Shown: positions 34,332 through 42,272 of the stretch, piece after piece
How the letters are laid out: each line of letters begins with the position of its first letter
Numbering within the stretch: position 1 is the first letter of the stretch
Origin: CAWIJK01 sp963836375
Lineage (GTDB): Bacteria; Actinomycetota; Acidimicrobiia; Acidimicrobiales; RAAP-2
Assembly (NCBI GenBank): GCA_963836375.1
Contig: CAWIJK010000002.1
Coordinates: forward strand, 1,116,001 to 1,180,000
Direction of reading: 5' to 3'
DNA length: 64,000 nucleotides
Position numbers and translations under genes: made by a program
The notes under the pieces: generated by a model
What the model was told of the DNA's origin: nothing
Seen by the model: the letters and a program-made list of their open reading frames with translations, nothing else
Database searches by the model: none

Positions 34332-35334
34332 TCAGGCCTCCGCCGCGAGGGCGACCGAACTGTCGGCCGGTGGGGTGCCGCCGGCTGGGCTATCGGCCGG
34401 TGGGGTGTCGCCGGCTGGGCTGTCGGCCGGTGGGGTGTCGCCGGCTGGGGTGGCGCCCGACGGGGCCGGCGAGTCGGCTACCTCGCCGGCCGGCGGTGAC
34501 GGCGGGGTGCCGGGCTCGGCGCTCGCCGGGGCGGGCGGCGCCGCCGGTGCCCCCGCGCCGGGCGCGGCCGGCGGCCGCTGGCGCGACGGGGCCGGCCCGG
34601 TGGGCGGGGCGTCCGGGGTCTCCCGGGGCTTGGGCGGTGGGCGGTGCTGGGCGACCCAGCGGCCCTCGGCCACCGCGTCGGCCACCACCCGGCACATCAG
34701 GGTGCCCGACCGGATGGCGTCGTCGTTGCCCGGGATCACATACTCGATCACATCGGGGTCGCAGTTCGTGTCGACCACGGCCACCACCGGCATCCCGAGC
34801 TTGTTGGCCTCGGTGACTGCGATGTGCTCCTTCTTCGTGTCGATGACGAAAATGGCGTCGGGCAACTTGTCGAGGCCGCTGATCCCACCGAGGTTCCGGC
34901 TCAGCTTCTCGAGCTCGCGGACGTGGCGAAGCGCCTCCTTCTTGGGCATGGCCTCGAAGTCGCCGGCCGCCTGCATGGCCCGGAGCTCCTGCATGCGCTT
35001 GACCCGCGACGACACAGTGGCGAAGTTGGTCAGCATGCCGCCCAGCCACCGTTGGTTCACATAGGGCATGCCACAAGCCTCGGCGTACTCGGACACCGGG
35101 CCCTGGGTCTGCTTCTTCGTGCCCACGAACAGCACCGTCCCTCCCCCGGCCACCAGGTCGCGGATGAAGCTGTAGGCGTGATCGATCCCGTCGAGCGTCT
35201 TGCGGAGATCGATCAGGTAGATCCCGTTGCGCTCGCCGAGGATGTAGCGGCGCATCTTGGGGTTCCATCGGCGCGGTCTGGTGGCCGAAATGCACCCCGG
35301 CGTCCAGCAGCTGTCGCATGGTGACGACGGCCAT
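34332..35334 (-). pseudogene. rpsB: 30S ribosomal protein S2, interrupted by a one-base insertion
   Basis: S2 begins correctly at ATG 35334 with MAVVTMRQLLDAGVHFGHQT, preceded by GGAGG. After the ACC codon at 35277-35275 one extra base (G on the coding strand, about 35274) shifts the frame; removing it restores RRWNPKMRRYILGERNGIY and the frame then stays open to 34332. Everything downstream is normal S2 (FVGTKKQTQGPV, YVNQRWLGGMLTNF, AIFVIDTKKEHIAV, DTNCDPDVIEYVIPGNDDA) until about residue 225. The final ~105 residues are a Pro/Ala-rich tail containing three decapeptide repeats. As S2 is essential and the rest is intact, an assembly or sequencing error is more likely than a true pseudogene. 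Confidence 0.93.
34361..34450 (-). repeat. Three 30-bp tandem repeats in the 3' end of rpsB
   Basis: Three near-identical 30-base units (34361-34390, 34391-34420, 34421-34450; three differences in all) code for a repeated decapeptide of the type GDTPPADSPA in the C-terminal tail of S2. Such repeats change copy number easily. Confidence 0.85.
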
Positions 35335-35343
35335 AGATGTGTT

Positions 35344-35348
35344 CCTCC
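35344..35348 (-). promoter_or_regulatory. Ribosome binding site of rpsB
   Basis: GGAGG on the minus strand nine bases before ATG 35334. It fixes the S2 start upstream of the frameshift and argues against the shorter in-frame ATG at 35255. Confidence 0.6.
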
Positions 35349-35430
35349 AGTCGGTTGCCAACCCCGAGCGCAGCACCTCTCGAAGGAGGCGACCGTGGAA
35401 CGCGCCCGGGTGCGTGCTCCTAGGTGTGAG

Positions 35431-35448
35431 CCCCACCGGACGGCGGGG
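35431..35448 (-). promoter_or_regulatory. Hairpin at the 5' end of the rpsB leader
   Basis: Minus-strand stem of seven pairs including one G-U (CCCCGCC / GGTGGGG) with a four-base loop. It starts just after the expected transcription start, so the rpsB mRNA would begin with it. It may protect the 5' end or serve regulation by S2; both are inference. Confidence 0.4.
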
Positions 35449-35455
35449 CACCGCG

Positions 35456-35461
35456 AGGATA
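35456..35461 (-). promoter_or_regulatory. Putative -10 box of rpsB-tsf-pyrH
   Basis: TATCCT on the minus strand, about 115 bases before the rpsB ATG, identical to the box before rpsO. -35 not recognisable. Confidence 0.45.
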
Positions 35462-35542
35462 GTCGCTCCCCTGCGCGGCGGCCACCTCGAGGACCAGCTC
35501 AGGGCGGCAACCGGCCACCCGGTGGGGCCCTGACCGGTCGGC

Positions 35543-36508
35543 TCAGGCCCTCGGGTGGGTCCCCTCGTAGACCCTGACCAGCCGCTCTTTGCTCACGTGG
35601 GTGTAGATCTGGGTGGTCTGGAGGCTGGCGTGGCCCAAGAGCTCCTGGACCACCCGCAGGTCGGCCCCCCCGTCGAGCAGGTGGGTGGCGAAGCTGTGCC
35701 GCAGGGCGTGGGGGTGGGTCGGGACCGGCGACCGACGGTCGAGGACCCGGCGGACGTCCCTCGGGCCCATCCGGTTCCCCCGGCGGTTCAAGAAGACCGC
35801 CTGATCGGGGCTCTGGGGGCCGGCCAGCACCTGACGCCCCTCGGCCAGCCACACACCGAGGGTGGCCACGCTGCGGTCGTGGATGGGCACCCGGCGCTCC
35901 TTGTCGCCCTTGCCCCGCACCGTGACCGTCCGCCCGCCGAGGTCCACCCCGGCCCGGTCGAGCGAGCAGAGCTCGGCCACCCGCAGCCCGGCGGCGTAGA
36001 GCAGCTCGAGCAGGGCGTCGTCGCGCCGGGCCAGGGCCACCTCGAGCACCGAGGCGCCGGCGGCGGGTGACCGGGCCGGCTCGAGGAGCGCTGCGAGCTC
36101 GGCGGCCGAGAGCACCGTCGGGAGTCGGCCCCTGGCCGAGGGGGCCGAGAGCCGGCGGGCCGGGTCAGAACTCGACAGCCCCCGGCGCTGGCACCAGGCG
36201 AAGTACGCTCGCAGGGCCGCCGCCTTGCGGGCGATGGTGGCCCGGGCGTAGCGCCTGGTCCCGAGGTAGGCGAGGTAGCGCCGGAGCAGGATCCTGGTGA
36301 CGTCGGTCGGCCCGGTGCACCCGCCGCGTTCGGCCCACGAGCAGAACGACGCCAGGTCGGCCCGATAGGCCCGGGCGGTCGCCGCCGGACGCGGGGCCAG
36401 CCACGCCCCGAAGGCGGCCAGCTCCCAGGCCGGGGAGACCCCGGCGCCCCCGGCGCCTCCGGTGGTCCCGGGGTCGCCCGGGGCCCCTCGGGCTCGCTGG
36501 TCAGCCAT
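35543..36508 (-). CDS. xerC: Tyrosine recombinase XerC
   Basis: A 321-residue site-specific recombinase that resolves chromosome dimers together with XerD. The N-terminal SAM-like core-binding domain covers about residues 25-110. The catalytic residues are visible in order: Arg in AAGLRVAELCSL, Lys in GKGDKERRVPI, His-x-x-Arg in HPHALRHSFATHLL, His in ELLGHASLQTTQIY, and Tyr in IYTHVSKERL. I start at ATG 36508 (MADQRARG); the longer open frame would run into the upstream intergenic region. xerC close to rpsB is a conserved actinobacterial neighbourhood, so this is the chromosomal recombinase rather than a phage integrase. Confidence 0.92.
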   Translation of the reverse strand: MADQRARGAPGDPGTTGGAGGAGVSPAWELAAFGAWLAPRPAATARAYRADLASFCSWAERGGCTGPTDVTRILLRRYLAYLGTRRYARATIARKAAALRAYFAWCQRRGLSSSDPARRLSAPSARGRLPTVLSAAELAALLEPARSPAAGASVLEVALARRDDALLELLYAAGLRVAELCSLDRAGVDLGGRTVTVRGKGDKERRVPIHDRSVATLGVWLAEGRQVLAGPQSPDQAVFLNRRGNRMGPRDVRRVLDRRSPVPTHPHALRHSFATHLLDGGADLRVVQELLGHASLQTTQIYTHVSKERLVRVYEGTHPRA

Positions 36509-36513
36509 GACCC

Positions 36514-36519
36514 ACGGTA
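36514..36519 (-). promoter_or_regulatory. Putative -10 box of xerC (leaderless)
   Basis: TACCGT on the minus strand, five bases before ATG 36508. Weak evidence alone, but same spacing as several other genes in the window. Confidence 0.3.
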
Positions 36520-36747
36520 CCGCCCGGCACCCCGCGGCCCGGGGAACGCCCATGTCACAGGAGTGCAACCGGGCCGTCACACCGTGCCGGCCCGCCGTCA
36601 TCACCACGGCCGGCCGGCCACAGGCCACCGACCGGGGGACCCGCTCCCGGCCGCCCCTTTGGATCCGACTCGTCGCGGTAACGTGACCGCAACCGAGGGC
36701 GCCGTCGGCGGCTCCGGGGGGACTATTCGGTGACAGGGGAGGACGAC

Positions 36748-38424
36748 GTGGCTGGTTCGATCGACCGAAGGGCGTTCCTCGCCCGCAGTGCGGCCACCGC
36801 GGCGGGGGTGGTCGCGGCCGGCGCGGCGGGCGACGCGCTGCTCGGCGGCGGTGACGCCTTCGCCATCGGGACCAACGGGCCCGGCCGCAACGGGGTCAGC
36901 GTGCAGAAGCCGGTCAAGGGCGGGAGCCTGATCTTCGGGGTCGACGCCGAGGAGCAGGGCTTCAACCCGACGACTGCCCGCTTCGACGAGGTGGGCGTCA
37001 TGTACGCCCGTACCGTCTTCGACCCGCTCACCATCATCTTGCCCAACGGGAGCTGGGCCCCCTATCTCGCCCAGTCGGTCGTCCCGAACGCCACCTACAG
37101 CTCCTGGACCATCAACCTGCGCCCCGGGGTCATGTTCCACGACGGGACGCCGCTCAACGGTGCCGCCCTGCTCATGAACTTCGAGGCGCACCTCCACTCG
37201 CTGCTGGTCGGCCCCGTGCTCCAGCCGGTCGTCGTGAACTTCACCCAGACCGGGCCCCTCGCGGTGACGATGAACCTCAAGCAGCCCTGGATCCCCTTCC
37301 CCTACTACCTGGCCGGGGGGATCGGCGGGCAGATCGCCTACCCGATGGCACCGTCCATGATCAACGCCCCCAACGGGGGGACCGACAACCCGGTCGGCAC
37401 CGGCCCCTTCAAGTTCACCGAGTGGATCCCCAACGACCACTTCACGGCGACCGCCAACCCGAACTACTGGCGGCCGGGCCTCCCCTACCTGCACCAGGTC
37501 ACCTACAAGCCCATCCCCGACGACACGGCCCGCTCGGAGGCCCTGCAGTCGGGGACCATCGACATGATGATCACCGACACTCCCCAAGAGATCGTGCTCT
37601 ACCGGGGAAACCACCAGTGGTCCTACGTCGACGACAGCGGGCCGGTCGTGGGCGAGGCGGACATGAACTGCGTACAGCTCAACCTGGCCGTCGCCCCGTT
37701 CAACAACCCGACGGTCCGCCTGGCCATGGCCAAGGCCATCAGTTCACCCGCCTACTCGCGGATCATCGACATCGGGGTCAACCCACCCTCGACCGGCCTG
37801 TTCAGCCCGGGCACCCCCTACTACTCCAAGACCGGCTTCCCGACCTACGACCCGGCCGGGGCCAAGAAACTCGTCCAGCAGGTCCAGCAGCAGTCCGGCA
37901 AGCCGATCTCGTTCACCCTGGGGACGACCAACAGCCCGTCGGCCATCCGGGGCCAGACCTACCTGGCCCAGCAGTTCAAGCAGGTGGGGATGGTCGTGAG
38001 CACCACCGTCGTGGAGCAGAACGACTACATCGACAACGCCCTGGTCGGAAAGTTCCAGGCCTACACCTGGCGCCAGTTCGGGGCGGTGAACCCGGACCTC
38101 AACTACATCTTCTGGAGCACAACCACCTACAACGCCAACGGCCTGTCCATCAACATGGCCCGCAACAACGACCCCCGGGTGGAGGCGGCCCTCCAGGTCG
38201 GCCGGACCAGCACCAACCCCCAGGCCCGCGTCGCCGCCTACCAGAGCGTCAACCAGTACCTGGCCCAGGACCTCCCCTACCTGTGGAACGACAGGGCCAC
38301 CTGGGCGGTCATCGCCTACCCCAAGGTGCAGAACTTCAATAACCCCACCACTCCGTCGGGTCAGAAGGCCTATGGCATGATCGGCGGGTCGGTCTGGACG
38401 ACCCAGATCTGGAAGACCAGCTAG
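36748..38424 (+). CDS. Tat-exported ABC solute-binding protein, family 5 (peptide/nickel type)
   Basis: A 558-residue extracytoplasmic substrate-binding protein. The N-terminus has a twin-arginine signal (DRRAFLARSAATAAGVVAAG), then the SBP family 5 fold with ADxxxWTINLRPGVMFHDGTPL-like text split as SSWTINLRPGVMFHDGTPL, PVGTGPFKFTEW and NPNYWRPGLPYL. Such proteins feed peptides, sugars or metals to ABC permeases. No permease or ATPase gene is adjacent, so it is an orphan here. I start at GTG 36748 because AGGGGAGG lies five bases before it; GTG 36730 is an alternative. It is the first gene of the plus-strand block and followed by a hairpin. Confidence 0.9.
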   Translation: MAGSIDRRAFLARSAATAAGVVAAGAAGDALLGGGDAFAIGTNGPGRNGVSVQKPVKGGSLIFGVDAEEQGFNPTTARFDEVGVMYARTVFDPLTIILPNGSWAPYLAQSVVPNATYSSWTINLRPGVMFHDGTPLNGAALLMNFEAHLHSLLVGPVLQPVVVNFTQTGPLAVTMNLKQPWIPFPYYLAGGIGGQIAYPMAPSMINAPNGGTDNPVGTGPFKFTEWIPNDHFTATANPNYWRPGLPYLHQVTYKPIPDDTARSEALQSGTIDMMITDTPQEIVLYRGNHQWSYVDDSGPVVGEADMNCVQLNLAVAPFNNPTVRLAMAKAISSPAYSRIIDIGVNPPSTGLFSPGTPYYSKTGFPTYDPAGAKKLVQQVQQQSGKPISFTLGTTNSPSAIRGQTYLAQQFKQVGMVVSTTVVEQNDYIDNALVGKFQAYTWRQFGAVNPDLNYIFWSTTTYNANGLSINMARNNDPRVEAALQVGRTSTNPQARVAAYQSVNQYLAQDLPYLWNDRATWAVIAYPKVQNFNNPTTPSGQKAYGMIGGSVWTTQIWKTS

Positions 38425-38427
38425 GGA

Positions 38428-38446
38428 GGCGGCCGCGGCGGCCGCC
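38428..38446 (+). terminator. Hairpin after the solute-binding protein gene
   Basis: A nine-base inverted repeat (GGCGGCCGC / GCGGCCGCC) with a minimal spacer, four bases after the stop. No T-run follows, so termination would depend on other factors or it only protects the 3' end. Confidence 0.35.
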
Positions 38447-38514
38447 GATCCGGCCCCTTCCAGCCCGGGTCGGCCGAGCCCGGTCGAGCCGGGACGCAAG
38501 GTGGACGGAGCAGG

Positions 38515-39198
38515 ATGAGCAGTCGGATCCTGGTAGTCGAGGACGACGAGCGGATCCGATCGTCCATGCGGCTGGCGCTCGAGGGGGAGGGCTACGACGT
38601 CGACGAGGCGGCGAGTGGCGAGGACGCCCTCGACCACTTCGCCGCCCAGGCCCCCGACGTCACCCTGATCGACCTCATGCTGCCCGGCATGGACGGCTTC
38701 GAGTGCTGCCGAGCCCTGCGTCGGCAGAGCGCGGTCCCCATCATCATCGTCACCGCCCGCACCGACACCCACGACGTGGTGGCCGGCCTCGAGGCCGGGG
38801 CCGACGACTACGTCACCAAGCCCTTCGTGGCCAAAGAGCTCGGGGCACGCATCCGGGCCCTGCTCCGCCGGGCCCGGCCGGCCGAGGACGAGCCCACCGT
38901 GCTGTCGTTCGGTGACATGGAGCTCCTGCCCGACGAGGGGCTGCTCCGTCGCAAGGACGGCACCGAGGTCCACTGCACCCGGACCGAGTTCCGCCTCCTG
39001 TGCGAGTTGGCTGCCAACCCGAACAAGGTCTTGAGCCGCGAGCAGCTGCTCGACCGGGTCTGGGGGTACGACTACTTCGGGGACGGCCGCCTGGTCGACG
39101 TCCACATCCGGCGGCTGCGCACCAAGGTCGAACCGGACCCCGCCCTCCCGCGCCACATCCTGACCGTGCGGGGCATGGGCTACAAGCTGGTCCCCTGA
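38515..39198 (+). CDS. OmpR/PhoB-family response regulator (MtrA-like)
   Basis: A 227-residue DNA-binding regulator. The receiver domain (1-120) has the acidic pair in VVEDDERIR, the phosphorylation aspartate in VTLIDLMLPGMDGFE, Thr in IIIVTARTD and Lys in DYVTKPFV. The winged-helix domain (130-227) has TRTEFRLLCELAANPNKVLSR-type text in two parts, then VDVHIRRLRTKVE and TVRGMGYKLVP. It is followed one base later by the cognate kinase and a GerMN lipoprotein, which matches the mtrA-mtrB-lpqB arrangement of actinobacteria. GGAGCAGG precedes ATG 38515. Likely role: cell envelope or division control, by analogy. Confidence 0.93.
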   Translation: MSSRILVVEDDERIRSSMRLALEGEGYDVDEAASGEDALDHFAAQAPDVTLIDLMLPGMDGFECCRALRRQSAVPIIIVTARTDTHDVVAGLEAGADDYVTKPFVAKELGARIRALLRRARPAEDEPTVLSFGDMELLPDEGLLRRKDGTEVHCTRTEFRLLCELAANPNKVLSREQLLDRVWGYDYFGDGRLVDVHIRRLRTKVEPDPALPRHILTVRGMGYKLVP

Positions 39199-39199
39199 C

Positions 39200-40693
39200 G
39201 TGAGCGGGCCGGTTGCGACGCCGCCGGCCGGCGACGACTCCCCCGACAGCCGGAGACTGCGCCAGCGTGCGGCCCTGTGGCGACGACTCGGCCTCCGGGG
39301 CCGGGTCACGGTGATGTTCGGCCTTGGGGCCCTGCTCTTGTCGGTGGCGATGGGCGGCATCTCGTACTTCACCACCCGGCACTTCCTGGTGGCCGAACGC
39401 GAGTCGGCGTCCCTCCGGCAGGCCTACGTGAACGCCTCCTTGATCCGGAGCTCGCTCCATGAGGGCGACATGCAGGTCGACCAGCTGCTGGCCTCGCTCG
39501 ACTCGGGATCGGGGTCCACGTCGGTCCTCGACGTGCACGGCACCGCCTTCGCGTCGCCCCTGGCCGCCACCCGGCAGGTCCCCGACGACCTACTCGGGGC
39601 GGTCTCGAACGGCACCCCGGCCACCCAGACCTTCGTGGTCGGCGGCCGGCCCCTGATCGCGGTGGGGGTCCCCATCCCCTCGGTCCACGCCAACTACTTC
39701 GAGGTCTTCGACGTCAGCGACCTCGACCATACGCTGCGCGTGCTGGCCCTGGCCCTGATGGCCGCCGGCATCATCACCACCGTGCTCGGCATCGCCGTCG
39801 GGCAGTCGGCGGCGGGCAGGTCGCTGCGTCCCCTCACCGGGGTCTCGCGCGCCGCGGTGGCCATCGCCGCCGGTCGGCTCGACACCAGGCTGCCGTCCGC
39901 CGCCGGTGACCCCGACCTGGCTGGACTGACCAACTCGTTCAACCGGATGGTCGACCAGCTTCAGGAGCGGATCGAGCGCGAGGCCCGGTTCACCTCCGAC
40001 GTCAGCCACGAGCTGCGCTCCCCGCTCACCACGTTGTCGGCGTCGTTGGACGTGCTCGAGGCCCACTCCGAGGAGCTCTCCGGCCGGGCCCAGCGGGCCC
40101 TGGTGCTGCTCAGCGCCGACCTGCACCGCTTCCGACGGATGGTGGGCGATCTGCTCGAGATCTCGCGCTCGGACACCGGGTCGGCGGACGTGTCGCTCGA
40201 AGAGGTGCAGGCCGGTGAGCTGGTGCGCCAGGCGGTCACGGTGAGCTCGCGGTCGCTGCCCTCCGAGGTCAGCGCGCCCAGGGTCACCGTCGACCCCGCG
40301 GTCGGCGACGCCTGGCTCAGCATCGACAAGCGCCGCTTCGAACGGGTCATGGCCAACCTGTTGGAGAACGCCGCCCTCTACGGCGGCGGTGCCACCACGG
40401 TGCGGGCCTCGGCCGGGCCGGTCCGTGGCGACGGCCGACACACCGTCCGGATCGGGGTCGAAGACGCCGGACCCGGCCTCGAGCCGACCGAGCGGGCGCG
40501 GGTGTTCGAGCGCTTTTACCGCGGCCACGTGGCGGGCCGGCGGGGCGCGGGGACCGGCTCGGGTCTGGGCCTGGCCCTGGTGGCCGAGCATGTGCGGCTC
40601 AACGGTGGCTCGGTGTGGGCCGAGGAGGCCGACGGGGGTGGGGCCCGGTTCATCGTCGAACTCCCCGTCGACAACAACGTGGACCTGCGGTGA
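39200..40693 (+). CDS. Sensor histidine kinase (MtrB-like)
   Basis: A 497-residue membrane kinase. Transmembrane helix 1 is near residues 40-62 (VMFGLGALLLSVAMGGISYF), a ~115-residue extracytoplasmic sensor follows, then helix 2 (LALALMAAGIITTVLGIAVG), HAMP, the dimerisation domain with the phospho-acceptor His in SDVSHELRSPLTTLSASL, and the ATPase domain with N-box NLLENAALYGGG, EDAGPGLEP and GTGSGLGLALVAEHV. GTG 39200 follows the regulator stop directly. The GTGA overlap at the end couples it to the lipoprotein. Confidence 0.93.
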   Translation: MSGPVATPPAGDDSPDSRRLRQRAALWRRLGLRGRVTVMFGLGALLLSVAMGGISYFTTRHFLVAERESASLRQAYVNASLIRSSLHEGDMQVDQLLASLDSGSGSTSVLDVHGTAFASPLAATRQVPDDLLGAVSNGTPATQTFVVGGRPLIAVGVPIPSVHANYFEVFDVSDLDHTLRVLALALMAAGIITTVLGIAVGQSAAGRSLRPLTGVSRAAVAIAAGRLDTRLPSAAGDPDLAGLTNSFNRMVDQLQERIEREARFTSDVSHELRSPLTTLSASLDVLEAHSEELSGRAQRALVLLSADLHRFRRMVGDLLEISRSDTGSADVSLEEVQAGELVRQAVTVSSRSLPSEVSAPRVTVDPAVGDAWLSIDKRRFERVMANLLENAALYGGGATTVRASAGPVRGDGRHTVRIGVEDAGPGLEPTERARVFERFYRGHVAGRRGAGTGSGLGLALVAEHVRLNGGSVWAEEADGGGARFIVELPVDNNVDLR

Positions 40694-41361
40694 CGGCCCG
40701 GCGGGCCTGGTGGGTCCTCGGGCTGGCGGCCCTGAGCGTCACCGCTGCCTGCGGGGTCCCCACCCAGAATGCCCCCCAGGTCATCGCCAAGGCCCAGGTG
40801 CCGTTCCACCTCCTCGACCCCGAGGCGCCGACCACCACCACGGTGACGACGCCGTCGCCGGCCTTCACCGTGCCCGTCCTGGTCTACCTGGTCAATCCGA
40901 CCTCCCAGTACCTCGTGTCCAGCCAGCGCCTGGTCGCCCCGCCGGCCCAGCTGAGCGCGGTCCTCGACGCCCTGTTGGCCGGGCCGACGGCCAGCGAGCT
41001 GGCCCTCGGCGTCCAAACGGCGTTCAGCAGCGGTGTCCGGGTCCTGAGCGCCGGCGTCAGCGGGGGGGTTGCCACCGTCAACTTCAACAGCGCCTTCGGC
41101 GACATCACCGGGCCCGAGCAGATTCTGGCCGTGGCCCAGGTGGTCTTCACGGTGACCAGCCAGCTCACCCCCGAGACCGGTGTCACCTTCGAGATCGGCG
41201 GGACCCCCACCAACGTGCCGGTCGCCACCGGCGCCCAGGTGCCCGGACCGGTCCACCTCTTGCAGTACGCGGCCCTGGCGCCGCCGCCACCCGGCTCGAC
41301 GACGACCGCCCCCTTCGGCACGGCGACGACGGGTTCGACGACGCCGACCGCGGCGCCTTGA
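40690..41361 (+). CDS. GerMN-domain lipoprotein, short LpqB-like
   Basis: A 223-residue exported lipoprotein. The signal peptide ends in a lipobox (LSVTAAC, cysteine near residue 20), a Thr/Pro-rich linker follows, and the GerMN domain spans roughly residues 60-195 (LVYLVNPTSQYLVSSQRLV, LDALLAGPTASE, VATVNFNSAFGDITGPEQ). LpqB of mycobacteria and streptomycetes has GerMN plus a beta-propeller and modulates MtrB; here only GerMN is present and the tail is a Thr/Pro/Gly-rich low-complexity stretch. GTG 40690 overlaps the kinase stop. Role as a sensor-kinase partner is inference from position. Confidence 0.85.
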   Translation: MTARRAWWVLGLAALSVTAACGVPTQNAPQVIAKAQVPFHLLDPEAPTTTTVTTPSPAFTVPVLVYLVNPTSQYLVSSQRLVAPPAQLSAVLDALLAGPTASELALGVQTAFSSGVRVLSAGVSGGVATVNFNSAFGDITGPEQILAVAQVVFTVTSQLTPETGVTFEIGGTPTNVPVATGAQVPGPVHLLQYAALAPPPPGSTTTAPFGTATTGSTTPTAAP

Positions 41362-41368
41362 GGTCAGC

Positions 41369-41818
41369 TCAGCCGGTGACCCCGGATCGCCACCGCACCC
41401 GGGGAGCCGCCGACCAGAGGTGCTCGAGGTCGTAGTACGACCGGGTCTCTTCCAAGAAGACGTGGACGATGAAGTCGCCGTAGTCCATGAGGACCCAGGT
41501 GCCGTCCCGCAGCCCTTCGACACTGGTGGGCGACCGGCCCTCGGTCTCTTTGACCCGACGCTCCACCTCTTCGACCAGGGTTCGAACCTGGCGGACGTTG
41601 CGCCCGGCCGTCACGACGAAGGCGTCGACCGCGCCGAACAGTTCGCCCATGGCCAGCACCACCGTGTCTTGGCCCAGTTTGTCGTCCGCCGCCTCAGCGG
41701 CAGCCACGGCTCCGCCAGGCACGGTTGGCTCCGCACTCAAGATGGGCTCCCCGGGCTCGCCGGCCCCGGCACCGCCGCGGCCACTCTCCGCGCGAACCGC
41801 ACCAGCCGGTTCGCTCAC
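41369..41818 (-). CDS. rsfS: Ribosome silencing factor RsfS
   Basis: A 149-residue protein of the Iojap/DUF143 family that binds L14 and blocks subunit joining in starvation. The core is at residues 45-145: VLAMGELFGAVDAFVVTAGRN, VEGLRDGTWVLMDYGDFIVHVF and TRSYYDLEHLWSAAPRV. The first 45 residues are variable and Ala/Gly-rich. GTG 41818 is the likely start, seven bases after the small membrane protein gene. nadD-rsfS clustering is widespread. Confidence 0.95.
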   Translation of the reverse strand: MSEPAGAVRAESGRGGAGAGEPGEPILSAEPTVPGGAVAAAEAADDKLGQDTVVLAMGELFGAVDAFVVTAGRNVRQVRTLVEEVERRVKETEGRSPTSVEGLRDGTWVLMDYGDFIVHVFLEETRSYYDLEHLWSAAPRVRWRSGVTG

Positions 41819-41825
41819 CGGCGCC

Positions 41826-42272
41826 TCAATGGAGCGTGTCCAAGACGACGACGGTGGCTCCGAGGGTCCCCGCCACCACCGACAGGCCGAAGACGGCGTA
41901 GCGACGGCGCAGGCGCCGGGCCTGGATGCGCTGCGCCTGGAGCTCGGCCCGGCACGCCTGCTTGGTCGCCGGGGCCGCCAGGGCCGAAGGGTGCACCGGC
42001 GCGGCCTGGGTAACCGGGTCGGTCTTCGGGTCGTCGGCGACGCTGCTCGGCGGTTCGACCGAGGTGACGTCGAGACCGGGTGCGAAGGCGCTGGGGCCGG
42101 TCCCGACCGGCCGCAGGCCGCCGAGGGGCGGGAGGAACTGGGGCTCGATCCGGGGCCCGGCCGTCGCCTCGTCGATCACCGGCCCGGCGGGGGGTGCCTC
42201 CCGGGGCGCCGTGACGAACGCCGTCCGGCCGGCCACGGGGATCTCGGCGGTGTCGGCGCTCGAGGCGGTCAT
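41826..42272 (-). CDS. Small single-pass membrane protein of unknown function
   Basis: A 148-residue protein not recognised. The first ~90 residues are Pro/Ala/Glu-rich and probably disordered; a basic stretch (QAQRIQARRLRRRY) precedes one C-terminal membrane helix (AVFGLSVVAGTLGATVVVLDTLH) ending two residues before the stop. This makes a tail-anchored topology with the N-terminus in the cytoplasm likely. ATG 42272 overlaps the nadD stop (ATGA), and rsfS follows seven bases later, so it is part of the nadD-rsfS operon. Actinobacteria often have an envelope protein in this position, but no homology can be claimed. Confidence 0.7.
   Translation of the reverse strand: MTASSADTAEIPVAGRTAFVTAPREAPPAGPVIDEATAGPRIEPQFLPPLGGLRPVGTGPSAFAPGLDVTSVEPPSSVADDPKTDPVTQAAPVHPSALAAPATKQACRAELQAQRIQARRLRRRYAVFGLSVVAGTLGATVVVLDTLH

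Noticed and set aside
34332..35255. S2 as a shorter intact gene starting at ATG 35255
   Set aside because: It would lack the first 26 conserved residues, and a proper start with ribosome binding site and the missing residues exists upstream in another frame.
35543..36508. XerC as a sign of a mobile element
   Set aside because: Its position next to rpsB is the conserved chromosomal one; no other mobile genes, attachment repeats or integration target tRNA are present.
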